A stretch of 64,000 nt of DNA from CAYLYP01 sp964387795 (GTDB lineage: Bacteria > Bacteroidota > Bacteroidia > Bacteroidales > UBA7960): contig CAYLYP010000005.1 in the NCBI GenBank assembly GCA_964387795.1, positions 25,876 to 89,875 on the forward strand, written 5' to 3'. The position numbers were made by a program, and so were the translations under genes. This document shows, in pieces, positions 43,029 to 53,363 of the stretch. How positions within the stretch are numbered: position 1 is the stretch's first letter; each line of letters begins with the position of its first letter. The notes under the pieces were generated by a model. That model did not search any database and had not been told where the DNA came from. It was given only the letters and a program-made list of their open reading frames with translations.

Positions 43029-46000
43029 AAAAATGCTTTTAACTGAACCTGCCCGGTATGTATCATTTTTACATCCGGGCTTTTTCGTCCATTATAACTA
43101 AGGTTAAGCTGAAGAAAGCTGTTAAGTGAACGTTGCCAGGTCAGGTTCCAAAGATAATTGGTGCCATTCTGAAGTCCCTGTAAGATATCGAAGGCCAGGG
43201 GTGTATTTTTTTCAAATGGGTAGTTGATAAACTGGATTTGAAAGCGGGCATTCATAAAACCTTTTCCAGGGTTCTGCATCCTGAATTCTACCCCTGCTTT
43301 ATTAATGATTGCTTTCTCATTAAGAAGCCCTGAGATATTTTCAGATACCTGAAAGGTATATAAAGCAGAAATCCGATAAGATGCCTGCTTTTGGTACGAC
43401 AAAGAACTCTCATTTTCAAGTGTATTGATGTAATAATTCCTGTTTGCAAAATAATCAGAGATATTTTCTTTAAACCTGATTGAAAATTGATTGTTTAAGA
43501 CAAGGGGCTTAATAATACTCCATCTTATCCTGTTTTGAAGCATTTCAGTATTTACTGATTCAAAACCATATGACATCAGGTTTTTATTTTTTGTATTGAA
43601 ATAAGTTACATCAAAAGCAGCAATGGGGCTAGCCCTGTTAAAAAAAAGGGTATTCCTGAACTGTGAATTGCGATATACCAATAAGCTATCTGAGCTTAAA
43701 GGCATCAGCATTGAAAAGGGGGACATACCACTTACAAGCATGTTTTTATTATCGATCCTCCAGGAACACTGGTTATAAAAAAGCGAAATAAAGCGGGCAA
43801 AGCCATCCCTCTCACTAAATAAAACAGCCGGATCAATGATAAGGCTATGATTTATTGTTAAAGACTGAGTAGGTACATATACCTCTGAGGGGATAAATAT
43901 CCTGATGAAATTGGCCTCTTCAGGAAAGGGGGACAATTCGAATTCATTTAGTTCCATCAATTGATTTCCATTGTAATCGTTCCATGAATAGGCTCCCTGC
44001 CCAGCCGGCACCTCCACATAGGTGTATTCCCTTTTTCTCTCTATTCCCCTTATGGTTTCAACCTTAATACCTGATGAGACAAAACCTTTTCTTATCCTCA
44101 GATAGTGGTCAATCTGCCCTGAAAGCATGTGCTTCAGGAGACCCAGGCTATCGGGTTTTACATTCCGTAATGAGGCATTTACCGAAAACCGGTGTGAAGG
44201 GGTGGAGGGGGCATTCAATAAGAATCCCGATTGGATGGACTTCATATCGTCTTCAAAAGCAGAGCCCTTTGGCTTTAAATCAATTCGATAGGTTTGATAT
44301 AGCCGATAGTTCCATTTGAGACTATCTGGACTCCTAAGGAAAGCTGTAACTTCCTGAAAAGCATCTGAGCCGGGAAACCATATATTTCCTGCTTTTCTGA
44401 TATTGTGTTCCATCTTGTGGCTAATACCCAGGCGAGTAATTGTTAAATCCTGCTCAACAAGTGCATCATGATCATAAAAAGAAGTCCATTCTGCCCCACC
44501 GCTTCTCATCCATGAGCCCTTATAATTTAAAGATGTCTTCCCTAAAACCTCACTGATGCCCAGATCGTTCTTTATTGCACGGTAACCCAATTCATTAATG
44601 ATTAAGCCTGTTGATTTAAAAAGGATTTCGGCCTGCCCGGTATTTTTAAATAAAAGTGACAATCCTGGAAGGTGCTGGGATGATGTGGCTATTGTTGAAT
44701 CAATATTCCATTTTCGGGCAAACTCAACATCCCGATAAGGGTCAATAGTTTCAAATGATGCTCCCTGATATTCATAAAACAGCATTGAATTCAGCACCCA
44801 TTTTGAGTTTAAATCCTTCTTATTGTTGGTGAAAACAAATAAAGAAACAGCATTATTATCTGAATCACCTTTATCCGAGAACCGATTTTTATCATAATTA
44901 CTGACAGCAAGCTCAATACCCGAATTGGTGTTTTCAGACAATTGAAAATCAGTCCTCATTGAAAGCATTTGTTTTTTTTCGGGAGCAACCATTAAAATGA
45001 CAGGTTCATAAGATCCCTGTGGAATATTGTTAAGAGGGGCAATCCATTTGAAAACCTTACCGTTAAGGCTTGTATTCATAGGGATATAGTTACCCCTGCC
45101 TTGTCCTACCATTGTAAAGCCAAGGGAATAGAATGCCTTTTCAGGATTTGTTGAATGGACAAAAACAGAATCAAATCCTAAAGTATCAACCATACAATAT
45201 AAAATCCTGTCATTTGAAAAAGCAACACTGTCCACAAAAGAATCATAAGCATTATCAACAAGATCACCCGCATCTGAAAGTATTGATTTTTGTCGGGCCG
45301 TAAGATCCCTGAACAAAGGTCTGTTCTTATGATCCTGCTCTGAATACCAGTTGATCTGTGTGAGGCTTTTTTTTGTTTTATACTGAGCTCCAGCCGAAAA
45401 CATACTTCGCAAATAATTTTGCTGAACATATTCAAATTCTACAATTATCCTGGAATTCTGATGAATAATCCTTTTACTTGTAAAAACAATTTCAGCAAGA
45501 TTATAATCAATGATATAATCATTCTCTGCGCCCCGGGTAAGTAATACACCATCAATAAAAACCTTTTCGGAGCCGGATAGGACAATAAAATAGCTTTCAT
45601 TTTCAGCACCACTGAGCTTATAAGGACCCTGATTGCCTTCTATCCCCTTGATATCGTTTCGGGCATATTTACCCTTTGCAACAGCACCCGACACATAAAC
45701 ACCTGCCACAGAACTTCCGTCTTTACCAGGAATTTCATAAGCAATCCGGCCTCCCTGGGCTTTTCGGCTATAGTTTAAAAAATGGCCTTTCTTAAACAAT
45801 AAGTCATAGTCGCCGGCAGTAATATCAGCCCCTTTTCCTTTCAGGGTAATATATACCTTATCAAACTCTTCAAGCTGATATGTATTTCCTTCTGCCTGCA
45901 TTGGGATATTTTCATCTGAGATGACTGCTTCAATTTCTATATCTTCACTTATCTGGCCAGAAAGCTTTAAATTAAGCTGGGAATTCACGATAGCCCCCTG

Positions 46001-46486
46001 ATTATTGCCAATGGAAAGTCCTCGTGTGATACTCCCACTGCTATTCAATCCCTGATATTGGAGCAGTCCGTCACCAGTTGACGGGATTAGCTGTTGCATT
46101 TTAATGGTAGCAAGGCCTGGGGCATCCTTTTGGAACCAGGTTGAATCAGGTCTTCCGGCAGGAGTTGAAAAGTCAATAGAAAAAGTCCTGTAGTAAATGC
46201 AAATTGTTTGATTTTTTAAAAAATCAGGGATGTTGAAACGAAGCTCAGCATTTTCCCAATTCAAAACATAAAAAACAGGGGGGAGGGTATCTCTTTTTTC
46301 ATCGAGGATGAATAAAGAGCCAGGAACAATACTTAAGGAATCAATTTTTAAAAAAGGGACATCAGCTTGAATATACTTTTTCTTTTGGGTATTAAAATCC
46401 TGAGCTATGCAAGGCACTGTCAGGCTTGCCATAACAAGCAGGATAAAAGCGATAATGGCTTTTTTATGGATAAGCTTTAATAACAA
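43025..46486 (-). CDS. Very large outer-membrane/surface protein, SprA-like in its N-terminal part
   Basis: The 1153 residues begin with a signal peptide (AFILLVMASLTVPCIAQ). Residues about 140-330 hold a repeated Bacteroidota pattern: GLNSSGSITRGLSIGNNQ, then LSGQISEDIEIEAVISDENI and EFDKVYITLKGKGADITAGDYD. Similar wording occurs in SprA/T9SS-type giant barrels and other large outer-membrane proteins. The remainder (about 350-1153) is rich in Tyr/Asn/Phe with alternating strands and ends QVQLKAFF, an aromatic barrel-like C-terminus. No T9SS sorting domain. Probably a large beta-barrel; full SprA (over 2000 residues) is excluded by length. Function unknown. Confidence 0.55.
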   Translation of the reverse strand: MLLKLIHKKAIIAFILLVMASLTVPCIAQDFNTQKKKYIQADVPFLKIDSLSIVPGSLFILDEKRDTLPPVFYVLNWENAELRFNIPDFLKNQTICIYYRTFSIDFSTPAGRPDSTWFQKDAPGLATIKMQQLIPSTGDGLLQYQGLNSSGSITRGLSIGNNQGAIVNSQLNLKLSGQISEDIEIEAVISDENIPMQAEGNTYQLEEFDKVYITLKGKGADITAGDYDLLFKKGHFLNYSRKAQGGRIAYEIPGKDGSSVAGVYVSGAVAKGKYARNDIKGIEGNQGPYKLSGAENESYFIVLSGSEKVFIDGVLLTRGAENDYIIDYNLAEIVFTSKRIIHQNSRIIVEFEYVQQNYLRSMFSAGAQYKTKKSLTQINWYSEQDHKNRPLFRDLTARQKSILSDAGDLVDNAYDSFVDSVAFSNDRILYCMVDTLGFDSVFVHSTNPEKAFYSLGFTMVGQGRGNYIPMNTSLNGKVFKWIAPLNNIPQGSYEPVILMVAPEKKQMLSMRTDFQLSENTNSGIELAVSNYDKNRFSDKGDSDNNAVSLFVFTNNKKDLNSKWVLNSMLFYEYQGASFETIDPYRDVEFARKWNIDSTIATSSQHLPGLSLLFKNTGQAEILFKSTGLIINELGYRAIKNDLGISEVLGKTSLNYKGSWMRSGGAEWTSFYDHDALVEQDLTITRLGISHKMEHNIRKAGNIWFPGSDAFQEVTAFLRSPDSLKWNYRLYQTYRIDLKPKGSAFEDDMKSIQSGFLLNAPSTPSHRFSVNASLRNVKPDSLGLLKHMLSGQIDHYLRIRKGFVSSGIKVETIRGIERKREYTYVEVPAGQGAYSWNDYNGNQLMELNEFELSPFPEEANFIRIFIPSEVYVPTQSLTINHSLIIDPAVLFSERDGFARFISLFYNQCSWRIDNKNMLVSGMSPFSMLMPLSSDSLLVYRNSQFRNTLFFNRASPIAAFDVTYFNTKNKNLMSYGFESVNTEMLQNRIRWSIIKPLVLNNQFSIRFKENISDYFANRNYYINTLENESSLSYQKQASYRISALYTFQVSENISGLLNEKAIINKAGVEFRMQNPGKGFMNARFQIQFINYPFEKNTPLAFDILQGLQNGTNYLWNLTWQRSLNSFLQLNLSYNGRKSPDVKMIHTGQVQLKAFF

Positions 46487-46526
46487 GAGGGCTCAGATAA
46501 AAATGAATAACGAAAATAAAGAAAAA

Positions 46527-46562
46527 AATGCGTTGAGCTTAAAAAAGCCCCAACGCATTTAT
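46527..46562 (-). terminator. Terminator after the DUF1573 gene
   Basis: AAATGCGTTG / CAACGCATTT stem (46527-46536, 46551-46560) with TTTTTTCTTT following on the minus strand. Confidence 0.75.
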
Positions 46563-46586
46563 AAAGAATCTAAAAGAAAATAATTA

Positions 46587-47003
46587 TCAGGGTTTCAAAG
46601 GGGCTGCACCCTTATCCACAACCTCTCCAACAATTCGGAATACTGTAGGGCTTTTTGCATCATTTGATACAATTGTCACTGTGCGGCTTATTTTATGCTC
46701 ATGATCAGGAAGTTTAAACTGAACTTTTATGATTCCTTCCTTTCCCGGCAGAATGGGAGCTGCAGGATAATCAACAATACGGGTGCCACAACATCCCTTA
46801 ACGCTTGATATGATAAGGGGCTGATCCCCATCATTTGTGAATTTTACCTCCAGATTTGTCAGCTCAATATCAGCAACATTGATTGTGCCCATATCATGCC
46901 TTGGTTCAGCAAAAGTAATTTTAGCACCCTTTGGTGTGCTTTGGGCAAAAAGGCCTGTGGAAACAAAATTCATTGCAAGAAACAAATACATCAACTTTTT
47001 CAT
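46587..47003 (-). CDS. Secreted DUF1573 protein
   Basis: The 138 residues begin with a signal peptide (LMYLFLAMNFVSTGLFAQ) followed by one immunoglobulin-like DUF1573 domain: HDMGTI, then VKFTNDGDQPLIISSVKGCCGT and ILPGKEGIIKVQF. The CCGT pair replaces the single Cys usual at that turn. Many Bacteroidota encode several such periplasmic or surface proteins of unknown role. The start codon lies 25 nt after the AATCCA block of leader copy F, the same spacing as in the other copies. Confidence 0.85.
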   Translation of the reverse strand: MKKLMYLFLAMNFVSTGLFAQSTPKGAKITFAEPRHDMGTINVADIELTNLEVKFTNDGDQPLIISSVKGCCGTRIVDYPAAPILPGKEGIIKVQFKLPDHEHKISRTVTIVSNDAKSPTVFRIVGEVVDKGAAPLKP

Positions 47004-47096
47004 CTTTATTAGTTTTTTAGTTCATGGTTGGATTGAACGCCATGTTTGCTATCTATAACGGTGACTTTGGTTAATTCGCAAACATTTTTGTTTCAT
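47004..47096 (-). promoter_or_regulatory. Leader element, copy F, upstream of the DUF1573 gene
   Basis: On the minus strand: ATGAAACAAAAATGTTTGC, then AGCAAACATGGCGTTC, AATCCA and the gene's ATG 25 nt later. Arms ATGTTTGC / GCAAACAT are perfect over 8 bp. Confidence 0.7.
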
Positions 47097-47841
47097 AGTC
47101 ATTGTTTTTTTTATCATACACTTCAGCAACAGCATGGTATAAACCAACGCTTATTTTTGCACAATTGTTCAATGAACATAAGCATCTGTTTATAAAAAAA
47201 CACCTGGCACCATACATTTTTCTTCATTTTGATACTATCATGAATCATTCCAAACTGAATGGGAGCATGGTAAAAAATCAGAAAACAACGAACAAAATTA
47301 AGGGATAAAAAATTTTTTACCAATATTTTTGGTTCAAGGTAATCAAGGATTGCATATTTAAGGTCTGCTGAAAAACACTGAACAAGCAGGATACAGATCA
47401 TTTATAATGTCATTTTATCATAAAACTGGCATGGATTTATTTCTTTAGGTGCCAATATTTTTGCATCTTCTTTGTGTTAGTCTTCAAGCTATCATCTGCT
47501 TCATTGCCATCGACTCATCATATTATTATACAATTTCGCCTTGCTGCCTCACATCTGATGCCATTTAGACTTTTTCAAGAATCCCTCTTTAAACCCTGTA
47601 GAATACCCTGATGTAAATAATCAGAATTATTATTTATCTTTATATCAGAAAAGAAGATTGTAATTTTTTTTCATAGGGACAATAAAAACCCAGTGATATA
47701 TAAGGATTTAATATTTTCCTGAAAAAAAACCATTCAGTTTAATTTTTGTTGTAATGTAATGTAATTATAATGAACAATAAACCGTTATAATTGCCGTTAT
47801 AACCAACTCAATATCAATTCAAATAATCAAACCTCTTACGA
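47097..47841. other. Noncoding gap of about 745 bp
   Basis: No gene, promoter or recognised repeat could be supported. AT-rich. Confidence 0.4.
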
Positions 47842-49071
47842 ATGAACAAAACAATTAAAAACCTGCTCTTTACAGCAGCAATTTTTTTGCTATTCATTGC
47901 AAATGAAAGTCTTGGCCAATCTATTCAGTTTAGTGAAATCACTTCTGAAAAAGAATGGAAACAATTGCTTGCCAAATCGAAAAAAGAAAAAAAACCTGTG
48001 TTCATTGATATATATGCCACATGGTGTGGCCCATGTAAAAAGATGGATAAGGAGATATTTTCTGATGCATCAGTTGGCGAGCTTTATAACTCCCGCTTTA
48101 TCAATGCTAAAATTGATGGTGAATCGGAATATGGTAAAGTATTGGCAGAAAAATTTGAACTTACCGGATACCCATCAATGTATTTTCTTGACAACGAACA
48201 ATATGTTTATGGCAAAATAGTAGGTTTCAGGAGTATTGAAGACTTAAATGCCTTTGGACAACGGATAGATGAGAAAAAAGATGCTTTAAAAGAATTCGAT
48301 AAAGCTTTTAACCAAAAAAAAGCAAGCCTGGCTCAAATAAAGGAATATATTGAGCTATTAAATGAACTTGGCATGGATGTAAAATCAACTGAAGTATCAG
48401 AAGCATTTATCACATCAATGTCCGAAACAGACATCCTTACAGAAGATGGCAAATCAATTCTATTAAGCACAGCTCTTAACATTGACATACCGATTGTTAA
48501 AACAGTAATTGACAAATCAGATGCAATTAAATCTGCATGGGGCGAAGAAGACTATATGGCGTTTCTTTCAACAGTATTTGAAACCTCCTTGCTTAAAGCA
48601 ATTGAAGACACAAATGCAGTTTTAAAAGACAGGATTATTAATGAATTTCTACCGGTTTATTTTGCTGTTGAACCTGAATCGCTTCCTTATGGTGCGTTTG
48701 TAACTAATAAGTATTACGCAATGGGATTGGGTGATTACGAAGCCTATAACAAATCCCTTGAGGCCTACTTCAAACAACAAGGGGAAAATGGCGAGAATGT
48801 ATTGGTGCAGGAGCTGTCTGAAGTATTACAAAACAACGAACTGCCTGAAGAAGTTCTTGAATACAGTGTCCAATGGATTAATTGGATCCCGGAAGGGGAA
48901 CGAGGATTTGAACTCTTGTACCTAAGTGCTATTGCCAATGTTTTTACTGCAAGACCATCAGTTGCACTGCAAATGGTTGAATCTGCCAGGAAAATTGCAG
49001 TAGGCGAACAATTGGATGAACTTGAAAAATTAGTTCAGTTCATTGAGGAAAACAACATATACGAAGAATAA
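47842..49071 (+). CDS. Secreted thioredoxin-fold protein
   Basis: The 409 residues have a signal peptide (NLLFTAAIFLLFIANESLGQ), then a thioredoxin domain at about 25-140 with the redox motif in FIDIYATWCGPCKKMD and cis-Pro region TGYPSMYFLD. The C-terminal 260 residues are all-helical with no named family. Likely a periplasmic thiol-disulfide protein, acting on reduction or isomerisation of exported proteins. Monocistronic, closed by a perfect bidirectional terminator. Confidence 0.9.
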   Translation: MNKTIKNLLFTAAIFLLFIANESLGQSIQFSEITSEKEWKQLLAKSKKEKKPVFIDIYATWCGPCKKMDKEIFSDASVGELYNSRFINAKIDGESEYGKVLAEKFELTGYPSMYFLDNEQYVYGKIVGFRSIEDLNAFGQRIDEKKDALKEFDKAFNQKKASLAQIKEYIELLNELGMDVKSTEVSEAFITSMSETDILTEDGKSILLSTALNIDIPIVKTVIDKSDAIKSAWGEEDYMAFLSTVFETSLLKAIEDTNAVLKDRIINEFLPVYFAVEPESLPYGAFVTNKYYAMGLGDYEAYNKSLEAYFKQQGENGENVLVQELSEVLQNNELPEEVLEYSVQWINWIPEGERGFELLYLSAIANVFTARPSVALQMVESARKIAVGEQLDELEKLVQFIEENNIYEE

Positions 49072-49076
49072 AAAAC

Positions 49077-49110
49077 AAAAGCCCCGGAAAGACATTCCGG
49101 GGCTTTTTTA
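49077..49110. terminator. Bidirectional terminator between thioredoxin and phosphate transporter genes
   Basis: Perfect stem AAAAGCCCCGGAA / TTCCGGGGCTTTT with T runs on both strands. Confidence 0.9.
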
Positions 49111-49152
49111 TTCACTATGCTAACAAAAAACAAAAATCGGAGAATTATTCTT

Positions 49153-51393
49153 TTATTCAAAGGTGTTCTGTATAAAATCTCTCTGCGCCTTAACAAGATT
49201 TACTGTTTGGAGCATGATATTCTTTATCTCATTTAATAGCCCCAGGTACAGGATACTGTTTCGTGTTCCTGTTTCTCCAAGTTTTATTCGTTTTACCTGT
49301 TTCTTTCTGAGTTCATTGATCATTTCAAGGATTTCCCTTTGCCTGTTGATTGCTGCCTTAACACCTTCATAGTTATTGTCCCTGACCATTACCATGATCC
49401 CGGCAAAGAACTCTGATATCAAACTGCTTAACTGGTTTAATTCTTCAGCCTGGGTCTTATTTAATCCTTTATGCTGGTTTTCAATATGCTGTAAGCTTGG
49501 GTTGGTAACAAAGGTCAATGAATGGGCTATTTCACGCAAATAGTCAATCACCTGGATATAATAATGGCCTGTTTCAACTGAATCAGCCTCAAGTTGTTTT
49601 AATACTTTGTACACATTATACTTGAGTTTTTTTGCCTCTACATTCAGCTCTTCAACATCGCTGTTTACCTGTCGTAGCAGCTTCCTGTCCTCATTGGTCA
49701 AGCCTTCAATGGTATGAGTAAAAGTATTCACAACGTCATTCAGGCATTTGTTCACTTCGGTGCTGCATTTTTTAACAATACTTTCATCAGAAGCAATATA
49801 ATCCATCTCTGCTTTTTTGCTGTCTGCTTTTTTACGATGGATTACATGAGATTTTATCAGAAGTCCTACTGCAAGAGATAAAACAATTACCATTCCTGGT
49901 ATTTTCCCATAAAACAATATGGTAGCAATTAAAAAGGCTGCCGTAAAAGTAACAAAGGCAGTAAAAAACCAACCAGAAATCACAGTTAGCACACCAGTAA
50001 TACGATATACAGCACTCTCACGCCCCCAGGCTTTATCGCTTAACGAAGTCCCCATGGCAACCATAAAGGTAACATAAGTAGTTGAAAGGGGAAGTTTCAA
50101 AGAAGTGGCAGAGCTAATCAGGATACTTGAAACAACAAGGTTTACGGATGCACGTATAAGGTCAAAAGCAGGTGCATCATTTGGATTATCATATACCGGT
50201 CCTTTTGTGGTATCAAATCTTTTTGCAATTACAGCGCTTAAGGATGCAGGGACTACTTTTTTCACAGACTTTCCAAAAACCCTTACTATCCTTACAAGAG
50301 TACGGGAAAAGTGGGTGCTCCCAAACTGTTCTACTCCCGAATCCTGACGTGCCAGTCCTACTTCTGTCTCAGTTACCGTCTTTGATTTCCTGGAAGTCCA
50401 AAGAGTGATTACCATGATAATCCCGGCAATAAACAGATAAATAAAATCTGTAGATACATCACCCGCCAGGTCTTGCATACTTAGCTGATCAGGAGATACT
50501 CCCGGATTGGCCTGCAATATCTGATAGGACTTCAAACCAGCCATTGAAACCCCTATAAAGTTCACAAGGTCATTGCCTGCAAAGGACAGTGCAAGGGCAA
50601 AAGTCCCTGTCAATACAATAAACCTTAGGATATTTAATTTAAATACAGAAATCAATACCTGAAAGATGATTGTCCAGATGATAAAGCTACAAGCCAGTAT
50701 CAATAAGGTATGTTCTTTAATATATGTTATTAGTTCAGCACTGATAATTGAAGCACCCTGAACGCCTTTCATTACAATAAAATATGTGATGGCAGTAAGG
50801 GCAATCCCACCCCATATACTACCTGCATATTTAATGCTTTTCTTATAATTAAAAGTAAACAACAACCTTGCAATATATTGGATGATTGCTCCTGTGATAA
50901 ATGCCACTACAACCGAAACCAGGATGGCTGATATTATTGCCAATGCCTTATCACTGTTGATATAATTTCCAAGATTGCTTAATGATTCATCATTTCCAAG
51001 CAGTTTGTAAATCGAAACAGCAACAGCTGATCCAAGCAATTCAAAAACAAGCGATACTGTTGTGGAAGTAGGCAAACCAAAGGAGTTAAAGAAATCAAGC
51101 ACAATGACATCTGTGATCATTACTGCAAGGAATATGACCATGATCTCATCCATATAGAAGTTCTGGGGATAGAATACACCTTTTCGGGCTACCTCCATCA
51201 TTCCGCTCGAAAAAACCGCCCCTATGATTACCCCAAGCGAAGCCACTAATAAAATCCAATGCCTTGGGGCTACTCTTGAACCTATTGAAGAGTTCAAAAA
51301 ATTAACTGCATCATTTGCTACCCCCACAAATAAATCTGAGGCAGCCAGAAGCAATAATATCACTACAACAATCAAATAATATGTTTCCATCAA
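49153..51393 (-). CDS. PiT-family inorganic phosphate transporter with PhoU-like C-terminal domain
   Basis: The 746 residues contain about 10-12 membrane helices in two repeats, each with the PiT signature: VGVANDAVNFLNSSIG near residue 25 and FAGNDLVNFIGVSMAG near 270. Phosphate would be taken up with Na+ or H+. The C-terminal 210 residues (from about 535, CSTEVNKCLNDVVNTF) are soluble and helical, resembling PhoU domains, unlike E. coli PitA/PitB, which end at about 500 residues. A fused PhoU-type domain is known in some Bacteroidota PiT proteins and may act as a regulator (inference). Confidence 0.9.
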   Translation of the reverse strand: MMETYYLIVVVILLLLAASDLFVGVANDAVNFLNSSIGSRVAPRHWILLVASLGVIIGAVFSSGMMEVARKGVFYPQNFYMDEIMVIFLAVMITDVIVLDFFNSFGLPTSTTVSLVFELLGSAVAVSIYKLLGNDESLSNLGNYINSDKALAIISAILVSVVVAFITGAIIQYIARLLFTFNYKKSIKYAGSIWGGIALTAITYFIVMKGVQGASIISAELITYIKEHTLLILACSFIIWTIIFQVLISVFKLNILRFIVLTGTFALALSFAGNDLVNFIGVSMAGLKSYQILQANPGVSPDQLSMQDLAGDVSTDFIYLFIAGIIMVITLWTSRKSKTVTETEVGLARQDSGVEQFGSTHFSRTLVRIVRVFGKSVKKVVPASLSAVIAKRFDTTKGPVYDNPNDAPAFDLIRASVNLVVSSILISSATSLKLPLSTTYVTFMVAMGTSLSDKAWGRESAVYRITGVLTVISGWFFTAFVTFTAAFLIATILFYGKIPGMVIVLSLAVGLLIKSHVIHRKKADSKKAEMDYIASDESIVKKCSTEVNKCLNDVVNTFTHTIEGLTNEDRKLLRQVNSDVEELNVEAKKLKYNVYKVLKQLEADSVETGHYYIQVIDYLREIAHSLTFVTNPSLQHIENQHKGLNKTQAEELNQLSSLISEFFAGIMVMVRDNNYEGVKAAINRQREILEMINELRKKQVKRIKLGETGTRNSILYLGLLNEIKNIMLQTVNLVKAQRDFIQNTFE

Positions 51394-51677
51394 TCATCCA
51401 ATTAATTTGGATGCAAAATTAAGCCTATTATTTTGCACCACTTGTATCACGGGCATTATGTTATTTTTAAGCCAATGTTAAGTTATTGTTAAGTGAAAGC
51501 CATATAACAAATGATTCAAATAATTGTTTTTTGTATTAGAATAATTTATCACTGTCAAAACAATATTCCCTTTTGTATAAAATAAAAAACAACAATGGCA
51601 AGGAGGGGCAATGAGTGCAATAATTTCTTTAACCCATCCTTGAAAGGAACTGGTATAACGATCAACGGGCAAATAAA
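51394..51677. other. Upstream region of the phosphate transporter
   Basis: Noncoding, AT-rich, no -7 box assigned. Confidence 0.4.
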
Positions 51678-51718
51678 AAAATAGCCGGAGGTTGTATCAA
51701 ACAACCATCCGGCTATAA
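51678..51718 (-). terminator. Terminator of the methylmalonyl-CoA decarboxylase operon
   Basis: ATAGCCGGAGGTTGT / ACAACCATCCGGCTAT stem (51681-51695, 51701-51716) followed by a T-rich run on the minus strand. Confidence 0.85.
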
Positions 51719-51744
51719 ATAAGGTTTGATATTAATCAGTAGGA

Positions 51745-52911
51745 TTATGAGAGGAAGCTCAATAATACCCCTGCTGCAATGGCACTCCCAATAACACCAG
51801 AAACGTTGGCAGCCATGGCATGCATCAAAAGGTGGTTTGTCTTGTCATATTTAAGCCCTTCGTGCTGGGAAACACGTGCGCTATCAGGCACAGCACTTAC
51901 ACCGGCATTACCGATAAGCGGGTTGACCTTGTCACCTTCTTTTGAAAAGATGTTCATGATCTTAGCAAACATAATGCCACCAAAGGTTGCAACAACAAAA
52001 GAAGCAGCCCCTAATCCAAAGATCAGGATGGATTCCTTTGTAAGGAAAACAGTAGCCTGGGTAGAAGCCCCAACTGTTAAGCCCAACACTATGGTAACGA
52101 TATCAATAAGAGAAGTACGGGCTGTTTCTGCCAGACGGTTTGTAACACCTGATTCTTTTAAAAGGTTGCCGAAGAAAAGCATCCCAAGCAATGGCAATGC
52201 TGAAGGCATGATAAAAGTGGTAAGCAACAATCCTGCTATCGGAAAAATAATCTTTTCTGTTTTAGGTACTGCGCGCGGAGGCTTCATACGGATCAGGCGT
52301 TCCTTCTTGGTAGTGAACAATCGCATGATAGGAGGCTGGATTACAGGCACCAAAGCCATGTATGAATAAGCAGCAATAGCAATTGGCCCGATAAAATGAG
52401 GGGCTAATTTTGAAGAAAGGAAAATAGCGGTTGGGCCATCGGCACCCCCGATAATCCCTATTGCACCTGCCTCCTGAGGTGTAAACCCTAAGGCAAGACT
52501 TGTTGCATATGCAGCAAAAATACCCAATTGAGCAGCGGCACCCAATAATATCAATTTAGGTTTTGAAAGCAAAGACGAGAAATCTGTCATCGCACCAATA
52601 CCCAAAAAGATCAAAGGTGGATAAATACCTTTTAGTACCCCGTAATATAATTGGTTAAGGACGCTGCCTTTTTCATAAATACCAATCTGAAGGCCGGCAT
52701 CTTCCATAAAAGGGATGTTCCCGATTAAAATTCCAAACCCAATAGGGATTAGTAACAGAGGTTCATAATGCTTAACAATTGCAAGCGTAATGAAAAATAA
52801 ACCTACACAGATCATTATTAAATGCCCCAATGTAACGTGGGCAAATGCTGTATAAGTAAATAATTCACTTAACTGTTGGGAAAGAAATGAGAAAAAACCT
52901 TGACTTTCCAT
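51745..52911 (-). CDS. oadB: Sodium-translocating decarboxylase beta subunit
   Basis: Membrane subunit that removes CO2 from carboxybiotin and moves Na+ out of the cell. The 388 residues have about nine helices and the conserved intramembrane motifs GGADGPTAIF (Asp implicated in Na+ translocation) and GNAGVSAVPDSARV. Last gene of a five-gene operon: epimerase, carboxyltransferase, gamma/delta-like, biotin carrier, beta. Gene order and homology fit methylmalonyl-CoA decarboxylase MmdB, since the first gene is an epimerase. oadB is the general family symbol. Confidence 0.93.
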   Translation of the reverse strand: MESQGFFSFLSQQLSELFTYTAFAHVTLGHLIMICVGLFFITLAIVKHYEPLLLIPIGFGILIGNIPFMEDAGLQIGIYEKGSVLNQLYYGVLKGIYPPLIFLGIGAMTDFSSLLSKPKLILLGAAAQLGIFAAYATSLALGFTPQEAGAIGIIGGADGPTAIFLSSKLAPHFIGPIAIAAYSYMALVPVIQPPIMRLFTTKKERLIRMKPPRAVPKTEKIIFPIAGLLLTTFIMPSALPLLGMLFFGNLLKESGVTNRLAETARTSLIDIVTIVLGLTVGASTQATVFLTKESILIFGLGAASFVVATFGGIMFAKIMNIFSKEGDKVNPLIGNAGVSAVPDSARVSQHEGLKYDKTNHLLMHAMAANVSGVIGSAIAAGVLLSFLS

Positions 52912-52913
52912 AA

Positions 52914-53357
52914 CTATGCTCCTATTTCAATCAATACATCACCTTCCATCACAGCATCACCCTGTTTCACTTTAATAGAAACAATCTGTCCATCCTTATC
53001 AGAATCGATGTTGTTTTCCATTTTCATGGCTTCAAGGGTCAGTAGTTTCTGGCCAACTTTAACATTGTCACCAGGCTTCACATGTAAACTTAATACAGTT
53101 CCGGGCAGTGGTGATTTGATAGTGCCTGTCCCTGCTTTTGTTACCGGCTTGGTAGCAGTGCCTTCACTGGGTGTGGTATCTGTGCTTGGCACAGCGCGTG
53201 CACGTACCAATTTAGGGGTTTTTACCGGTTGAATGGCTTTATCAACTTCTACATTGTAAAGGGTGCCATTCACTTCTATTTCTACGATGTTTTCCTCCAT
53301 ATTTTTAATATGAACATCGTATTGGTTACCATGTATGGTGAATTTATATTTCTTCAT
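52914..53357 (-). CDS. Biotin carboxyl carrier subunit
   Basis: The 147 residues end in a biotinyl domain with the biotin-accepting lysine in LEAMKMENNID (about residue 112). A Pro/Ala/Thr-rich linker (about 50-75, KTPKLVRARAVPST onward) connects an N-terminal strand region. This corresponds to MmdC of sodium-pumping methylmalonyl-CoA decarboxylase. Only 2 bp separate it from oadB and 6 bp from the OadG-type gene. Confidence 0.93.
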   Translation of the reverse strand: MKKYKFTIHGNQYDVHIKNMEENIVEIEVNGTLYNVEVDKAIQPVKTPKLVRARAVPSTDTTPSEGTATKPVTKAGTGTIKSPLPGTVLSLHVKPGDNVKVGQKLLTLEAMKMENNIDSDKDGQIVSIKVKQGDAVMEGDVLIEIGA

Positions 53358-53363
53358 TGCAAT

